A DNA stretch of 64,000 bases from Sinonovacula constricta. Lineage: Eukaryota; Mollusca; Bivalvia; Cardiida; Solecurtidae. Under the pieces are notes generated by a model, which saw only the letters and a list, made by a program, of their open reading frames with translations, was not told the DNA's origin and did no database searches. The DNA is taken from positions 14,546,647 through 14,610,646 of the forward strand of contig CM017565.1 in NCBI GenBank assembly GCA_007844125.1, given 5' to 3'. Shown here piece by piece: positions 23,544-35,339 of the stretch; positions within the stretch are counted from its first letter, which is position 1; every line of letters starts with the position of its first letter. The position numbers were made by a program, and so were the translations under genes.

Positions 23544-23689
23544 TTAAAGTAAATCTGAGTGGAGAAATAATCCTGTTCCTAACAGGTATTCGGACCCGGG
23601 AACTTAACATCAATAGGCTGACACTCAACCATGTTGCTAAAGGGTTAACCCAACAGCAAGGCTGTTGGAAGTGCCCATATGCACTACAA
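23544..23689 (-). mobile_element. SINE-D copy 2, tandem with copy 1
   Basis: Same order of boxes as copy 1. The B box has decayed (GGGTCCGAATACC). Shared spacer words (GCTTCCATT, ACTT) show that the pair arose by a ~220-bp tandem duplication, not two insertions. Confidence 0.65.
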
Positions 23690-23861
23690 TACGGATAAGC
23701 TTCCATTACTTTAATTGAAAAAAGAAGGGTAGCAAAATGTCCAGCTACCAGGAAGATATAACTAATTTACTGCTTTGTGTGTTTGCATTTGTTGAACTAG
23801 CATTGCATAATTTTAGCATTAAAATGTCACTTCCTCGTAAATCTCTTGTAAAAATTTGAAG

Positions 23862-23900
23862 TTAAAGTTGGTATCTGAAAGTTCGGACCAAATCTATTTC
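23862..23900 (+). mobile_element. TTAA MITE end fragment
   Basis: TTAA followed by AGTTGGTATCTGAAAGTT, three changes from the TTAA MITE terminus. The rest of the element is not recognisable. Confidence 0.4.
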
Positions 23901-25870
23901 AGACATGTGATATTTCCTTGGTCCCAAAGAGGGAGACTTAGGCTCCCAGAGGAGAGATTGGGGTGCCAGGGAGGGAGATTTCCGTGAATGCACGTTAAAT
24001 TGACTGTGGCTTATTTCTATTTTTTTAAACAGTATTTTTTGTTTTTTTTATTAATACTAATAGTAATTTCAGTGATAAAAATGTGCTTTACAATATTTTA
24101 AAATGAATTTTGGAATATATCTAGCATATTTTGATTTAATTGTATGCTTTAATTTTAAGCATGTGGCCTTCACAAACAACAGCCAAACATAATGCAAACA
24201 AGTCAAGTGTCAACAGCACTTACTAATAAACTGAAAAAAGGTTTCCAAAGAAATAATGAGTATGCAAGCATAAAAATAGTTTATTTTATTTGTAAGTTAG
24301 TGACAAAAGAGTTTTGATAATTATAAAATATTAGTGGTAAACACATTAATACCATTACTGTCTAAACAAAGTTAACTGAATTAAGAATACATGAAGACAT
24401 TATACTAATCAAGAATAAATAGCAAACAAGTGTTTCTCTATGACAAAAAAGTAAATAGATAACTGTCCTGATTTTTTTATACATATAAACCACATACTGA
24501 TGTAAAAAAAGTTGAAATTCTTTTACATTATTTAAAGAATTATTTTTTGACAATGATTGATGTAAACTGGTTTGAACTATCAGTAGTAGAAATGGAAAAT
24601 ATGTTTTAAAAGTGTCTAAGGTTGGCATTTTATTTACTGTTCATGCACAAAATAAAATGGTATCAACTGTTACAAAAACCATTTACTTTTATGATAAATG
24701 TATATTTGCAGGATGAAGACAAATTTTCTGTCAAATAGAAACAACACTATTGTAAAGTTTATAAATGTTTACTCCTCTTAAAAAGCTAAAATCAAGGTAA
24801 GCTTTACGTAATGTTGGGAAATGTTCACCATTTCTTAGATTTTATCTATTCCAATGTTACTGTGACCCTTGCAGATTTCTCTCCTAATTCCCACACCCAA
24901 CATATTTCCGGGCTAGAAGCTTGCCTACATGTATTACACAATGTGTTGTTTTGTGAGTGCCGATAATGTCCTCAATAATATGCAGTTAGCAAAAGGCCTA
25001 ACAAAGTATCAAATTAAAATTATTGATTGTTTTAGTAGCACAAATGCACAAATATACATGTTGCAAGCTCTGTGTATTCAGCAGTGTTATTGTTTCACAC
25101 ATTTATCTCTTTCATGCAAACTTGTTTTTATGTAATTTCATATGCACATTATTACTTTAACATAATGCTTATTTCCAACCATTACACGCAACAAGTTCTT
25201 AGTATATGTTTAGGATCTAAATTGGTGATTCTTCCAGTCGGTCCATTTGGATTTGGGTCTGCTCATTTTGTTAAATGACTCATCACCTATTTACTTTTAC
25301 ATTTGGCTTGCACGTGAAAACCTTTGTCCTGTGCATTTTCAAATTTTAGGATATAATGCAATGCTCATTGGACTTTGTCATATATTCTTATTCATGGATT
25401 TAAAATTTTGAAGCTCAGTCCTATGCCTTTGTCCGCACATGCGATAAGCATTGCTTCCATTAGTTGTGTAAGAAAATAGAACATGTGACACTGATTGGGC
25501 ATGATTTCCGCCATTCACTAGATGGGTGTGGTTATATTGTCAATAGAGGGATTACAGTTTGTGGCGGTTGCCTTTTAACACCAGGAGGCGGGGCACGAAA
25601 TTATCGTCGGGACCAATGAACACTTGGTAGGCTTAATGATTGGCAGTGATCTGTTTCGATTAGCTGCACACATACACACACAGATGCTGGTCGCTTGCAG
25701 TAGGATATATTGTGTAATCAAATGATCTGCTGCTAGCTACTGTCTAGGGCAGTCTTTAGAAGGAATGAGATTAAGTTTGACTGGAACTTCAAAGCTGGAG
25801 CATTGATGTGCTTAGCGTGAGGCGTGAGACAGACCCCTGATATCGGGAGTCTCCGGGCAAAATCGGGAAA
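23900..25870. other. No recognised gene
   Basis: AT-rich intergenic DNA. A fragment of the 16910/53310 repeat is recognisable at about 25230-25330 (TTCTTCCAGTCGGTCC, TTGTTAAATGACTC). A GC-richer patch at 25490-25640 has no recognised identity. Confidence 0.4.
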
Positions 25871-25879
25871 CATCACATG

Positions 25880-26359
25880 TCTGCTATTTTCTTAAATAAC
25901 CAAATAAGTCAATGCTACCTGAAACGTTCCTGCAAAATGCTGTTCATTGTTGCCCTACATATGTATGAACAGTCAAGCATAAATCAACACTCATCATTAC
26001 AAACAGGTATTTCCTATTCGAGCCACGCTACATAGATAACTACTTATAAACTTAGAAAATCATGTGACCACTTACTTTTGGGATCATGTTATATAGTCAT
26101 CGGGGAAATCCACTCTGACATCGATATCTATTTTTAGCAGAGACCACGATCAAGTTTATTACATAGTTGGAAAGAATACACATTTAGAGATTGTTTTTTG
26201 TGTGAGTTGTTCTGTCTAACAATTCAGTTAGTGTTCAAAATCATATTTATTAAGCCTATAGCATACATTTGTACAAAAATTATGCCCAACTGCATCAAAG
26301 CAGTTGACCGATATTGTTATATGTATTAATATAGGCAAACTGTCGGATACCACCCTTAA
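25880..26359 (-). mobile_element. TTAA MITE copy, reversed
   Basis: Right end AGGCAAACTGTCGGATACCA then CCCTTAA (TTAA 26356-26359) is the complement of the canonical left end. The interior motifs (GGTATTTCCTATTCGAGCCA, CATGTGACCACTTAC, GACATCGATATCTATTTTTA) are in reverse order relative to 10074. The left end is worn. Confidence 0.75.
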
Positions 26360-26424
26360 GGTTCGATGACCATGTTCTTATGATGTGGTAGCTGAGGTGA
26401 ACATAGCCATATCATACCTGACCT

Positions 26425-26692
26425 ATATAGCTTAATTACTAGGGCATCGGATCCAGGTATGGGCTGCCACATACCAGGGTAGTTAAAATTGTAATGGTAC
26501 CTTGCTAACCCTAAAGATTAGGGTAGTTTCTCGACAGGTTGGCCTGGTGTCATGATAATGTGACTGGGTGTTGTATCATGTCTGCTGCTCATGACATGAT
26601 ATACATAGTGAAAGCAGCACTATATTGGCTTCAAGTGGACACCGTCTTCAGATAACTGAAATGCTGTTGGTTGGATGATGAATATCAGGTGT
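26425..26692 (+). mobile_element. SINE-A, diverged
   Basis: Retains GGATCCAGGTATGGGCTGCC, GTTGGCCTGGTGTCATGATA, GTGACTGGGTGTTGTATCAT and TTCAAGTGGACACCGTCTTC. The B box is lost. Confidence 0.8.
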
Positions 26693-26799
26693 TGACAGTA
26701 TGTGCTAATTATGTGCATTATGTCTTAAAAATGTTAAGCATTGGATTGACATCATACATACATTTTAATAACAGTTTTCTTTGTTGATCTGCCCTCCTT

Positions 26800-27371
26800 C
26801 ACCCAGGAGAGGCCCACACATTGGTGTTGCCATTAAATTCGGCGATATTTCGAAAAAGTCACTTTGAATTCGGCCATAGCTCGACCATATTGTTTACAAT
26901 TTGCAACGGTCGTGTTTGATTAAATTGCAGAACAATAGATAATTATTATGTTCTAAGTATTCTGCAGCAAACTATCTCATAACAATTGGCTAGTTGTAGA
27001 TAATTTAATGTCAAAAAACGATGATGTTTCTATGCGAAAAATTGTTTTCTTACGTATAAAAATTAAATTATCAAATTAAAATGTCGATACCTAATAAAAA
27101 TTGTATTGTAAGGAATATCGCAACTGCAAATCGAGTATGCCACACTTTCCTGGCTGTTTAGAATAAATTCCCCAGACATGCATTTGACTTGAGACAACAT
27201 TTTAGTTAGTTATCAGCGATTCCTTTTTATAAATAGGAGCATATTTGACTTTGAATGCACTGAATGGTAGCAGTTTTCAAATTTACAAAATTGTGTATTG
27301 TGGTATTGTATTGTATTGCCTTTACCCTGTATCGCAGTATACTGGCATACCAGTATACTGTGACAGCCCTA
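26800..27371. mobile_element. hAT-like element end
   Basis: Ends in CAGTATACTGTGACAGCCCTAG, preceded by GTATCGCAGTATACTGGCAT. The last ~300 bp align with 37490-37783, sharing GCAAATCGAGTATGCCA and the TGACAGCCCTA terminus. Termini of the TAGGGCTGTCA type are common in hAT-group elements. The left limit is uncertain. Confidence 0.55.
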
Positions 27372-27594
27372 GTGAATATGGAAAGTTTACTTAGAAAGAT
27401 GTTGTGAGGCATAATATATTAATGTCCCTTTCCATGGAGCCCATATTGTCACTGCAGCATAATGTCTACCAAGGCCTTAGTCATTATAAGATAAGATATT
27501 TGTTAAAATGTTGTATAGTAATGAAGAAACAGTGTGATGCAAAATGTCTTCTGCTTTACAAATGTAAGTGCCAGTGTGATGCCATGCACACATT

Positions 27595-28218
27595 TACCGT
27601 GTTTTCTCACTTATAAGATGGGGATTTTCCTCAAAATTTCATGTTCAAAGTGTGGGACTCGTCTTAATAGGCGAGGTCTAGTGACCTGGCAAACAGTTTT
27701 CACATTGTTTTGGGGCGAAAATATACCATTTAAACTTGTTAGCGGTTATGCAATGACCGGACGTCATTATCGACCGCCGATAATTTACCTCAATTGGCCT
27801 TTGAAGTCTGTCGGTCAATGATTAACTGTCTCACATACATTTTCTTGTGTTCTGCATGACACACGGTTTATTATCCATTAGTAAACAATGAAACAAACTT
27901 TCAACTTCAGTCTGCCAGATACAGCAAGCTGTAATTTTCTTTGTGTTTTTATGTAGGCTTGCCTCATTACACAGGTCAAGTTGACTTACTCTGAGATAAG
28001 CTGTTGTCAAGGTGATATTGATCGGAGCTGAGACTAGATACATTCCGTAACGTGTGAAAATTACAGTCACCGTAATAATTAATCCTTTTGTTGAGACAGC
28101 ATTACTGGTTGACGCCCCTTGTCTTATAAGAGGGTTGAAGCAGAAACTGGCAATTTTCCAGGCGGTGTTGGGGGCCCGTCTTATAAGCAAATAGTCTTAT
28201 AAGTGAGAAAGTACGGTA
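27595..28218. mobile_element. 624-bp TIR element with TTATAAG-rich ends
   Basis: TACCGTGTTTTCTCACTTAT at the left and its inverse at the right (ATAAGTGAGAAAGTACGGTA) form ~25-bp TIRs with two mismatches, ending in TA. Further CTTATAAG motifs lie inside the right end. Non-coding; Tc1/pogo-like by TA ends. Confidence 0.8.
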
Positions 28219-28375
28219 AATAAGCATTCATTGAGATATTTATTGAGATTTATTTCAAAGTTACTTTCCTTGATTAATTTTTTTGTTAGAATGCATTGAC
28301 ACAATAAAGGCCATACTGGTGAAATCCACCAAATTATTAGTGGGAAAAGGCCCCAACTTATGTCTAGATAGAAAT

Positions 28376-29107
28376 GCAAAATGCTGTTAGTTGATGCCCT
28401 GGATCTGTGTAAACAGTCAAGCATAAATCCTTATATGTCATTGCCATGCTGCAGAGATTTTTTTTTAAACTCAGAAAAACCGGACCTGGTAGCGCAATTG
28501 GTAGAGCGTTGGCTCCAGGTACGGGAGGCCCCGGGTTCGATCCCGGGCTGCGACATACCAAAGTCGTAAAAAATGGTAGTGGCATAGCTCCCTTGCTAAC
28601 GCTCAAGCAAATATAAGGGCAGTTCCATGACTGGTTGGCCCGGTGTCCGGATAATGTGACTGGGTGTGGTATCATGCCAGGTGTTCACGGCATGCTTTAC
28701 ACAGTGAAGGCAGCACTATATCTGCTTTAATTGGACACCGTCTCCAGATAACTGAAATACTGTTGGTGGGACAATAAACCCAATAAACAAACAAACTCAG
28801 AAAACCATGTGACTACTTGACTTTTGAGATAGCGTTATATCGTCATCTGGGTAAATTGCTCGAAGCCAATATCTAATTTAAGTAGAGAACACTATTGCTG
28901 TTTATAGAGTTGGGGAAAAAAAAGATATTTAGGGTGGATTTTTTTGTTGAGATTTGTACTGTCTAACAATATTGTTAGCATTCAAAATCTTCTATATTAA
29001 GATTTAAGTCTGAGTTTATGCAGAAATTGTGTGCAAATTCAACAAAGCAGTGGTAAGATATTGTTACATGTATTTGATACAGGCAAACTGTCTGATATAA
29101 CCTTTAA
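28376..29107 (-). mobile_element. TTAA MITE split by a SINE-A insertion
   Basis: The left part (GCAAAATGCTGTTAGTTGAT ... TGTCATTGCCATGCTGC) and the right part (CCATGTGACTACTTGACTTT ... AGGCAAACTGTCTGATATAA, CCTTTAA at 29101-29107) make one MITE when 28480-28797 is taken out. Confidence 0.75.
28480..28797 (+). mobile_element. SINE-A, full length with target-site duplication (reference copy)
   Basis: tRNA-like head CCGGACCTGGTAGCGCAATT with A box TAGCGCAATTGGTAGAGCG and B box GGGTTCGATCCC. Core and the tail AATAAACAAACAAA follow. AAACTCAGAAAA occurs immediately before and after, a ~12-bp target duplication. The bivalve RUDI-type SINEs would be the first comparison; not checked here. Confidence 0.93.
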
Positions 29108-29420
29108 ACACTAACCTGGCAGAGTTGGACATGAACAGTAGACAGACTGTCTGGGACAACCAGTTTTTTGGTCCAGGCAAATTGTATTGCATAGTTTGTA
29201 TTAGTTTCCTGTTAAACCACAATAACTGGCTTGGACACATATTGACTTTGACAGTTGATACATTAATTGAATATCATGTGACAGATACTTTAAAATGAGT
29301 GATCTTGTATGTGTGACAGCTTTGGCGGACTTGGACATAGTTTTCAGTTTTGTAGAGCTTAGCATTGTGCTGAACCATGCAAGCTAAGCAGGTAGCTTTA
29401 AACTCAGCCTTTGACCATGT

Positions 29421-29489
29421 ACTTGCTGGTAACACCATTACAACAGGTTATGTTTTATGTTAATAAGGTGAATGGTGTTTGCAGCAAGT
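29421..29489. mobile_element. Foldback mini-element
   Basis: ACTTGCTGGTAACACCATT and AATGGTGTTTGCAGCAAGT form a ~19-bp inverted repeat (two mismatches) around a 31-bp loop. A second copy with the same arms is at 43947-44026. Confidence 0.6.
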
Positions 29490-30940
29490 AAAGGGTTAAT
29501 ATGGATATATTGCATAACCGATAAACAATTATACACCTGAACTTTGTCTTATGTCAAACCCACATGTATCCAAATAAAATGATTCTAGATATGAACTTTG
29601 TTATGTGAGTAGCTCACATAACAAATATACCATTATACACCTCTGAACTTTGTTCATCTGTCACTGGAGACAACTTAAGTTCACTGGGTAGTAGAAAGCC
29701 CTGTGGAGAAGTTTGATATGGGTCAAAGGGTAGGATTGTTGAGGCCGTTCTCTACTGATAACGCCTCTCAATGGTTTATGAGAACAAACATTAAAGGAGA
29801 AGATCTGCTTGATTTACCAAAATTGTTAGTGTAAGGAGTTTTCCCTAATTTTGATATAAGTTTCTTCCAGTGGGATTTAGTTAATTTTTAATGGTTATTT
29901 GATTTTTTCTAGCTTTTAAGTTAAACAACAATCTTAGGGACATAAGTCCAAAAACATGTTTAGACTAAAAATATATACAGATTGTTACCTTAAGGATCAA
30001 GCATTTAAATTCATTCAGTTAATGCCACTTTTTAAATTAGTAGCAATCGATGTCCCCTTTAAATCACAGTTCCCCATTATTCCTTTATCTTTGTTTTTAC
30101 ATGCTATGGTGCATTAATCTCCACACATCAGTCATGCGCCTTTCACATGACGGTGACCTCTACCACCACATGCAAAAAATATGGCTGAATCTTAGCCAAG
30201 TATGGTTATATTATTATTCTGAGGAAAGTTGAAGAGTATAAAACATATATTATAATAAGTTATTTTTATTTTATTAAACTTAATTTGACCTTGGAATGTT
30301 GGAATGGGGTGGGGTGTACTCTAATGAATGCTTTTTCCAAGCCTTTAATACCTCGGGAACATTTTTACATTGACAAACATTCTGTTAAGCAAAAGCAAAT
30401 TAAACCAAAGCTAACTTTCCAAAATGCCATTCACTGGTTACATATTCTGTTTACTGTGTTACTGTAATGTAGAGTAATATAACTGGTGTTTGAAGTGCAT
30501 TGATGCTGTTGTAAGCCTACACAAAGTTATGTATGCCTGTTTCAGATAGTGTCCTTTTCAGTGTACCCATCCCCCAATAACTGTACAGTTATAGACAAGT
30601 ATTGTCACTGTGTACTTCTTACTTGCATACTACAGTTGTATTTGTGCTGTGGAAATGAGGATATAATTACTGGGATATAGAGGGAAACTACACATAAGGA
30701 TCATAATTGTTCCCCCATTGTACACTGCAATGTTAAACAGCATGTGCACACTGTAAATGGTATTGGTTGTAAACTATTAGCTTGCCACAGTTGTTAATTA
30801 ACCCAATCATGCTGCATTTATTTATAATTTATATGTACATGTATTACAAAATCTTAGTTATGTGCTAACAAATAAATGCAAAAGCCAAAAATATATTCCT
30901 AGAGACTGAGCAACAAAAAGTGCAGATTCTGATAGCTATC
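29490..30940. other. No recognised feature
   Basis: AT-rich intergenic stretch. No repeat family of this window, RNA gene or coding similarity was seen. Confidence 0.45.
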
Positions 30941-30944
30941 ACTG

Positions 30945-31475
30945 GAACTGACTAAACTTGAACTAAATTATTTGTATAACCTTGAGAGCTGATTGAACTT
31001 GAACTAAACTATTCGTTTAAGCTTGAGAGTTCACTGAACTTGAACTAAACTATTTGTCTAAGCTTGAGAGTTGACAACTTGAACTAAACTATTTGTCTGA
31101 GCTTGAGAGTTCACTGAACTTGAACTAAATTATTTGTATAACCTTGAGAGCTGACTGAACTTGAACTAAACTATTTGTCTAAGCTTGAGAGTTCACTGAC
31201 TTGAACTAAACTATTTGTCTAAGCTTGAGAGTTGACAACATGAACTAAACTATTTGTCTGAGCTTGAGAGCTAACTGGATTTGAACTAAATTATTTGTCT
31301 AAGCGTGATGGCTGACTGACTTTGAACTGAACTAATTGCCTAAGCTTGAGTGCTGACTGAACTTTAACTAAACTTTTTGTCTAAAGTTGAGAGCTGACTG
31401 AACTTGAACTAAACTATTTGTCTAAGCTTGAGGGCTGACTGAATTCGAGCAAAACAATTGGTCTAATCTTGATAA
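30945..31475. repeat. 41-bp minisatellite, ~13 units
   Basis: Units around TTGAACTAAACTATTTGTCT and AAGCTTGAGAGCTGACTGAAC. Two length classes alternate in part (GTTGACAACTTG versus GTTCACTGAACTTG). Units decay towards the right end. Confidence 0.88.
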
Positions 31476-31479
31476 AGTC

Positions 31480-32326
31480 TGACTTAGCAGGCCGAGACTT
31501 AAGTTTAAATGTTTTGGCTTGCAACTAAATGCTAACCTTGCATTGGAAGCATGTCTAGAGAATTGAGAATTTAGCATAGTTGTTTTTACAAAATTTAGCA
31601 AGCTATGCGTTAACCTACTTCATGTGTCCTGTTCTTGAAATTTGTCTGATGTTCACTATGATCTCAAAGTACTTGTTCAGTATCAAAAGCAAACCCCATC
31701 ACAAAAAGAGCAAATAACCCTGAAAGAAATTCTGGTAGAGTTATGCCCATTTTTCAACTTAGACTTTCCATAACGCTATCCATCACATAGAAAAGTGGAA
31801 TGAGCAGACTACAGGTAACACAAGAGTTATTGCTTGCTCAAAACTACTACACTGGTCCAGCTAATCTGCAATATGCCGTTGGTTCTACTAGTCCAGTAAG
31901 TAAGACCTAGTGGTCATAAGTAAAAAAAAAAAGTGATAACGGCATATAAAATGATGATAAACAATTATAATATGTGATGACTTATTTATAGGACTACTTC
32001 CTGTACCTGATGTGTCTGGGTGCTTTTCTCCTCCAATAAATAGCTGGATGTCTCTGTAGAAACATAAGTGTGTTGGTGTGATGTACCCCCCCCCCCCCCC
32101 AATCCCCAAACAACAACAACAAAACAAAAAACAAAACCGTCTACAAACATGTAATGGTTTGGATATATTGCTAGAGGCTGAGTAATATATAGTGGTAGCA
32201 GGCTGACCAGGATCTACAATATTTGCCTATTATTAATGAACTATTGCTTAGTTTAGAGTTACAACTTGATGCAAAGCCTTCAGCTTAGATTCAGATTTTG
32301 GTTTACATCTACCAAAAAGCAATTTG
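31480..32326. other. No gene; poly(C) tract
   Basis: Contains a ~15-nt C run at about 32087-32101 followed by an A/C-rich stretch. Otherwise unremarkable. Confidence 0.45.
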
Positions 32327-32623
32327 ACTTGCTAGTGTAGCGGTAGAGCATCGGCTGCAAGTATGGGAGGCCCGAGTTTGAACCCAGGCTGTGACATGCC
32401 AAAGACGTTAAAAATGGTAAAGGCTCTTGTTAAGGCTCAAGCAAATATAATGGTAGTCAGTGACTGGTCGGTCAGGTGTCAGGAACACGTGACTGGGTGT
32501 GGTATCATGGTGGTGTTCATGGCATGATATACACAGTGAAGGCAGCACCATAGGTGCTTCAAATGGACACCGTTTCCAGATAACAAAAAACTGTTGGTGG
32601 GACAATAAACCAAAAAAATAAAC
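32327..32623 (+). mobile_element. SINE-A, near full length
   Basis: A-box relic TAGTGTAGCGGTAGAGC, B box GAGTTTGAACCC, core and tail all present; one deletion in the CTCCCTTGCTAACG segment. Confidence 0.9.
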
Positions 32624-33149
32624 TTATCTAGCAGGTATACTAAATTTGTCCATTAAATTTAAGAGTCAAAAAATGACTCGGTAAGAAGGTTAATGTCTAG
32701 GTCTTGTTTATGTGTGTTACACATACAGAGACATTAAGTAAACTAATCTGTCAACAGTTGTGAACATAAGATCTTCGTCTCTTAGCATGCTGTTTACTTT
32801 CATATTTCTATATGTATTCTTATTAACATTTCAAATTCAGTATAAGGTATAATAACGGTGTAAATACAGAAATGTGTTAAATTAAAATGGACAATCATAT
32901 GGGTTAAAAGAACTCCTGCAGAAACCAAGATCTTATCACCTTAAACTGTAATAATTCATTCTTGCCAGATGAGGATCGAATATGAGGGTTCAAAGTCTGA
33001 TCTTTTATCTGAACATTGAAATCAGGTGGTATTTGCATTCTTGAGTCACTGTGATATAACGTGTTTTATAAGGTGTTGGGATAAACATAGCCAGTATACT
33101 GGGAAATACTTGAAGATTTTCTATGGTTAGTATTACAGATTTTTGTTTT

Positions 33150-33350
33150 TGTTTTTTTGTTACATCGCATCAACACAATTATGGTCATATTGGCGAAGTT
33201 GGTGGAGGAAGAACCCAGACTTATATCTGGGTAGAACCTTTGGCACAACGTAGGTTAGTTGGAAAACCTCTACACTTGAAAGTTCTCACCTCGATCGGAA
33301 CTCCATCCCACGTGGTGAGGGACTGATAAGTTTCAAGTCAGTGAATAACT
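33150..33350 (-). mobile_element. SINE-B copy
   Basis: Plus-strand order: GTTACATCGCATCAACACAA, TGGTCATATTGGCGAAGTTG, GAACCCAGACTTATATCTGG, GGAAAACCTCTACACTTGAA, GTTCTCACCTCGATCGGAAC, GTGGTGAGGGACTGA. The tRNA-like head is at the right, so the element points to the minus strand. Confidence 0.75.
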
Positions 33351-33860
33351 GCAAGGCAAAGGACGCCCCATAGACTTTTGATCCTGTAAATTAGTTTGTC
33401 GTTTCTTTTTGGTTATTTTTTAAGAGCGTTTCTTTGAAAAAGTAGATTTTTTTTTCATATTGAAATTTGTCTTTAGTGTTTACTCATGTTGAATTGACCT
33501 TTCTTTACAAAGGCATATTTATCATTTAAGATTAAATAAGAGAAATCTTGAGAATTTTTTTTTAAGTAGACTGGTTTGAAGTGAATTATATGCTTGAATG
33601 ATCAGAAAGGAATAAACTACTGAATGATGCAAAGATTGCAGGTCTTACGTGTGCTATACAGTTGGTTTAATTTAAAACAGCTTGAAAATCGTGTTGTTAA
33701 CTATTTTACATTCAATGTTTAGTTAATAACGTTGGTCGTTTCTTGTTCTATTGAAGTGCTTCTAAACAAACTTGTGCATGTTTTCCCTTTTTTATTCTGC
33801 ACACAATTTAAACTGCACTTGATAAGATTTAGCATCTGTCTATTTTAGCTTTTTATAATT

Positions 33861-35330
33861 TTTGTGTCGCTTGAAAAGGCGACATATAGGGATTACTTTG
33901 TCGGCAGCGTCGGCGTCGGCGTCCAGATTTCCTTGTCCGGAGCCTAACTTTGTCACCATAGGTCCAAATGACTCCAAACTTGGTATACATGTTTCTGGCA
34001 ATGACTCGAAGTGCAGTGCACAAGAACCGTAACTCTACCTTGTTCCATTTTTGAATTATTCCCCTTTAATTGATTTTTATAGAGCATTTCTTGTCCGGAG
34101 TGTAACTTTGTCACTGTAGGTCAAAATGACTCCAAACTTGGTATGCATGTTTCTGGCAATGACTCAAAGTGCAGTGCACAAGAATGGTAACTCTACCTTC
34201 TTGTTTTTTAGTTATTCCCCTTTGATTGATTTTATAGAGCATTTCTTGTCCGGAGCCTAACTTTGTCACCGTAGGTCCAAATGATTCCAAATTTAAGAAC
34301 TGTTACTCTACCTTGTTCCGTTTTTAAATAATCCCCTTTTATTGATTTTTATAGAGCATTTCTTGTTCGGAGTGTAACTTTGTCACCGTAGGTCAAAATG
34401 ACTCCAAACTTGGTATGCATGTTTCTGGCAATGACTCAAAGTGCAATGCACAAGAATGGTAACTCTACCTTCTTCTCTTTTTAGTTATTCCCCTTTGATT
34501 GATTTTAAAGAGCATTTCTTGTCCGGAGCCTAACTTTGTCACCAAGGTCCAAATGACTCCAAACTTGGTGTGCATGTTTCTGGCAATGACTCAAAGTGCA
34601 GCACACAAGAACCGTAACTCTACCTTGTTTCTTTTTTGAATTATTCCCCTTTTATTGATTTTTATAGATCATTTCTTGTCCAGAGTGTAACTTTGTCACC
34701 GTAGGTCCAAATGACTCCAAACTTGGTGTGCATGTTTCTGGCAATTACTCAAAGTGCAGTGCACAAGAATGGTAACTCTACCTTCTTCTGTTTTTAGTTA
34801 TTCCCCTTTGATTGATTTTATAGAGCATTTCTTGTCCGGAGCCTAACATTGTCACCGTAGGTCCAAATGACTCCAAACTTGGTATGCATGTTTCTGGCAA
34901 TGACTTGAAGTGCAGGGCACAAGAACAGTAACTCTATCTTGTTCCGTTTTTGAATTATTCCCCTTGGATTGATTTTTCTAGAGCATTTCTTGTCCAGAGC
35001 CTAACTTTGTCACCGTAGGTCCAAATGACTCCAAACTTGGTATGCATGTTTCTGGCAATGATTCAAAGTACAGTGCATAAGAAGGGTAACTCTACCTTCT
35101 TTCGTTTTTTAGTTATTTCCATTTGATTGATTTTTAGTGCATTTCTTGCAAAGGGCATAACTTGTTGTTCATGTTTTTTGCAATGAGACAATTAAAAGGT
35201 TATTTTATATGTGAATTTTGTGCAAATACATTGCTTATATCTGTACATTAAAAAACAAATTAACATTTTTTATGTCGACTAACAAAATTTTCGTCAGGCG
35301 ACACATCCGACTCGCGGAGTTCTAGTTAAA
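33861..35330. mobile_element. pearl / Helentron-like element with ~156-bp tandem units
   Basis: Unique left flank with GGCGACATATAGGG and a triple GGCGTC; then eight tandem units whose ATTTCTTGTCCGGAG starts fall at about 34086, 34241, 34358, 34514, 34671, 34827, 34985 and 35141 (period ~156, one 117-bp deletion unit). The unique right flank ends GGCGACACATCCGACTCGCG then GAGTTCTAG, with a TCCG/CGGA mini-stem before CTAG. A unique flank / ~160-bp tandem core / unique flank layout is that of bivalve pearl elements, later grouped with Helitron-like elements (family knowledge). No protein is encoded. Confidence 0.7.
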
Positions 35331-35339
35331 TAAACTTTT

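Noticed and set aside
28480..28555. tRNA gene with A and B boxes
   Set aside because: The head continues into a ~240-bp body repeated 13 times in the window with a target duplication; it is a SINE. The same reasoning applies at 48328 and to the minus-strand heads at 23324 and 48835.
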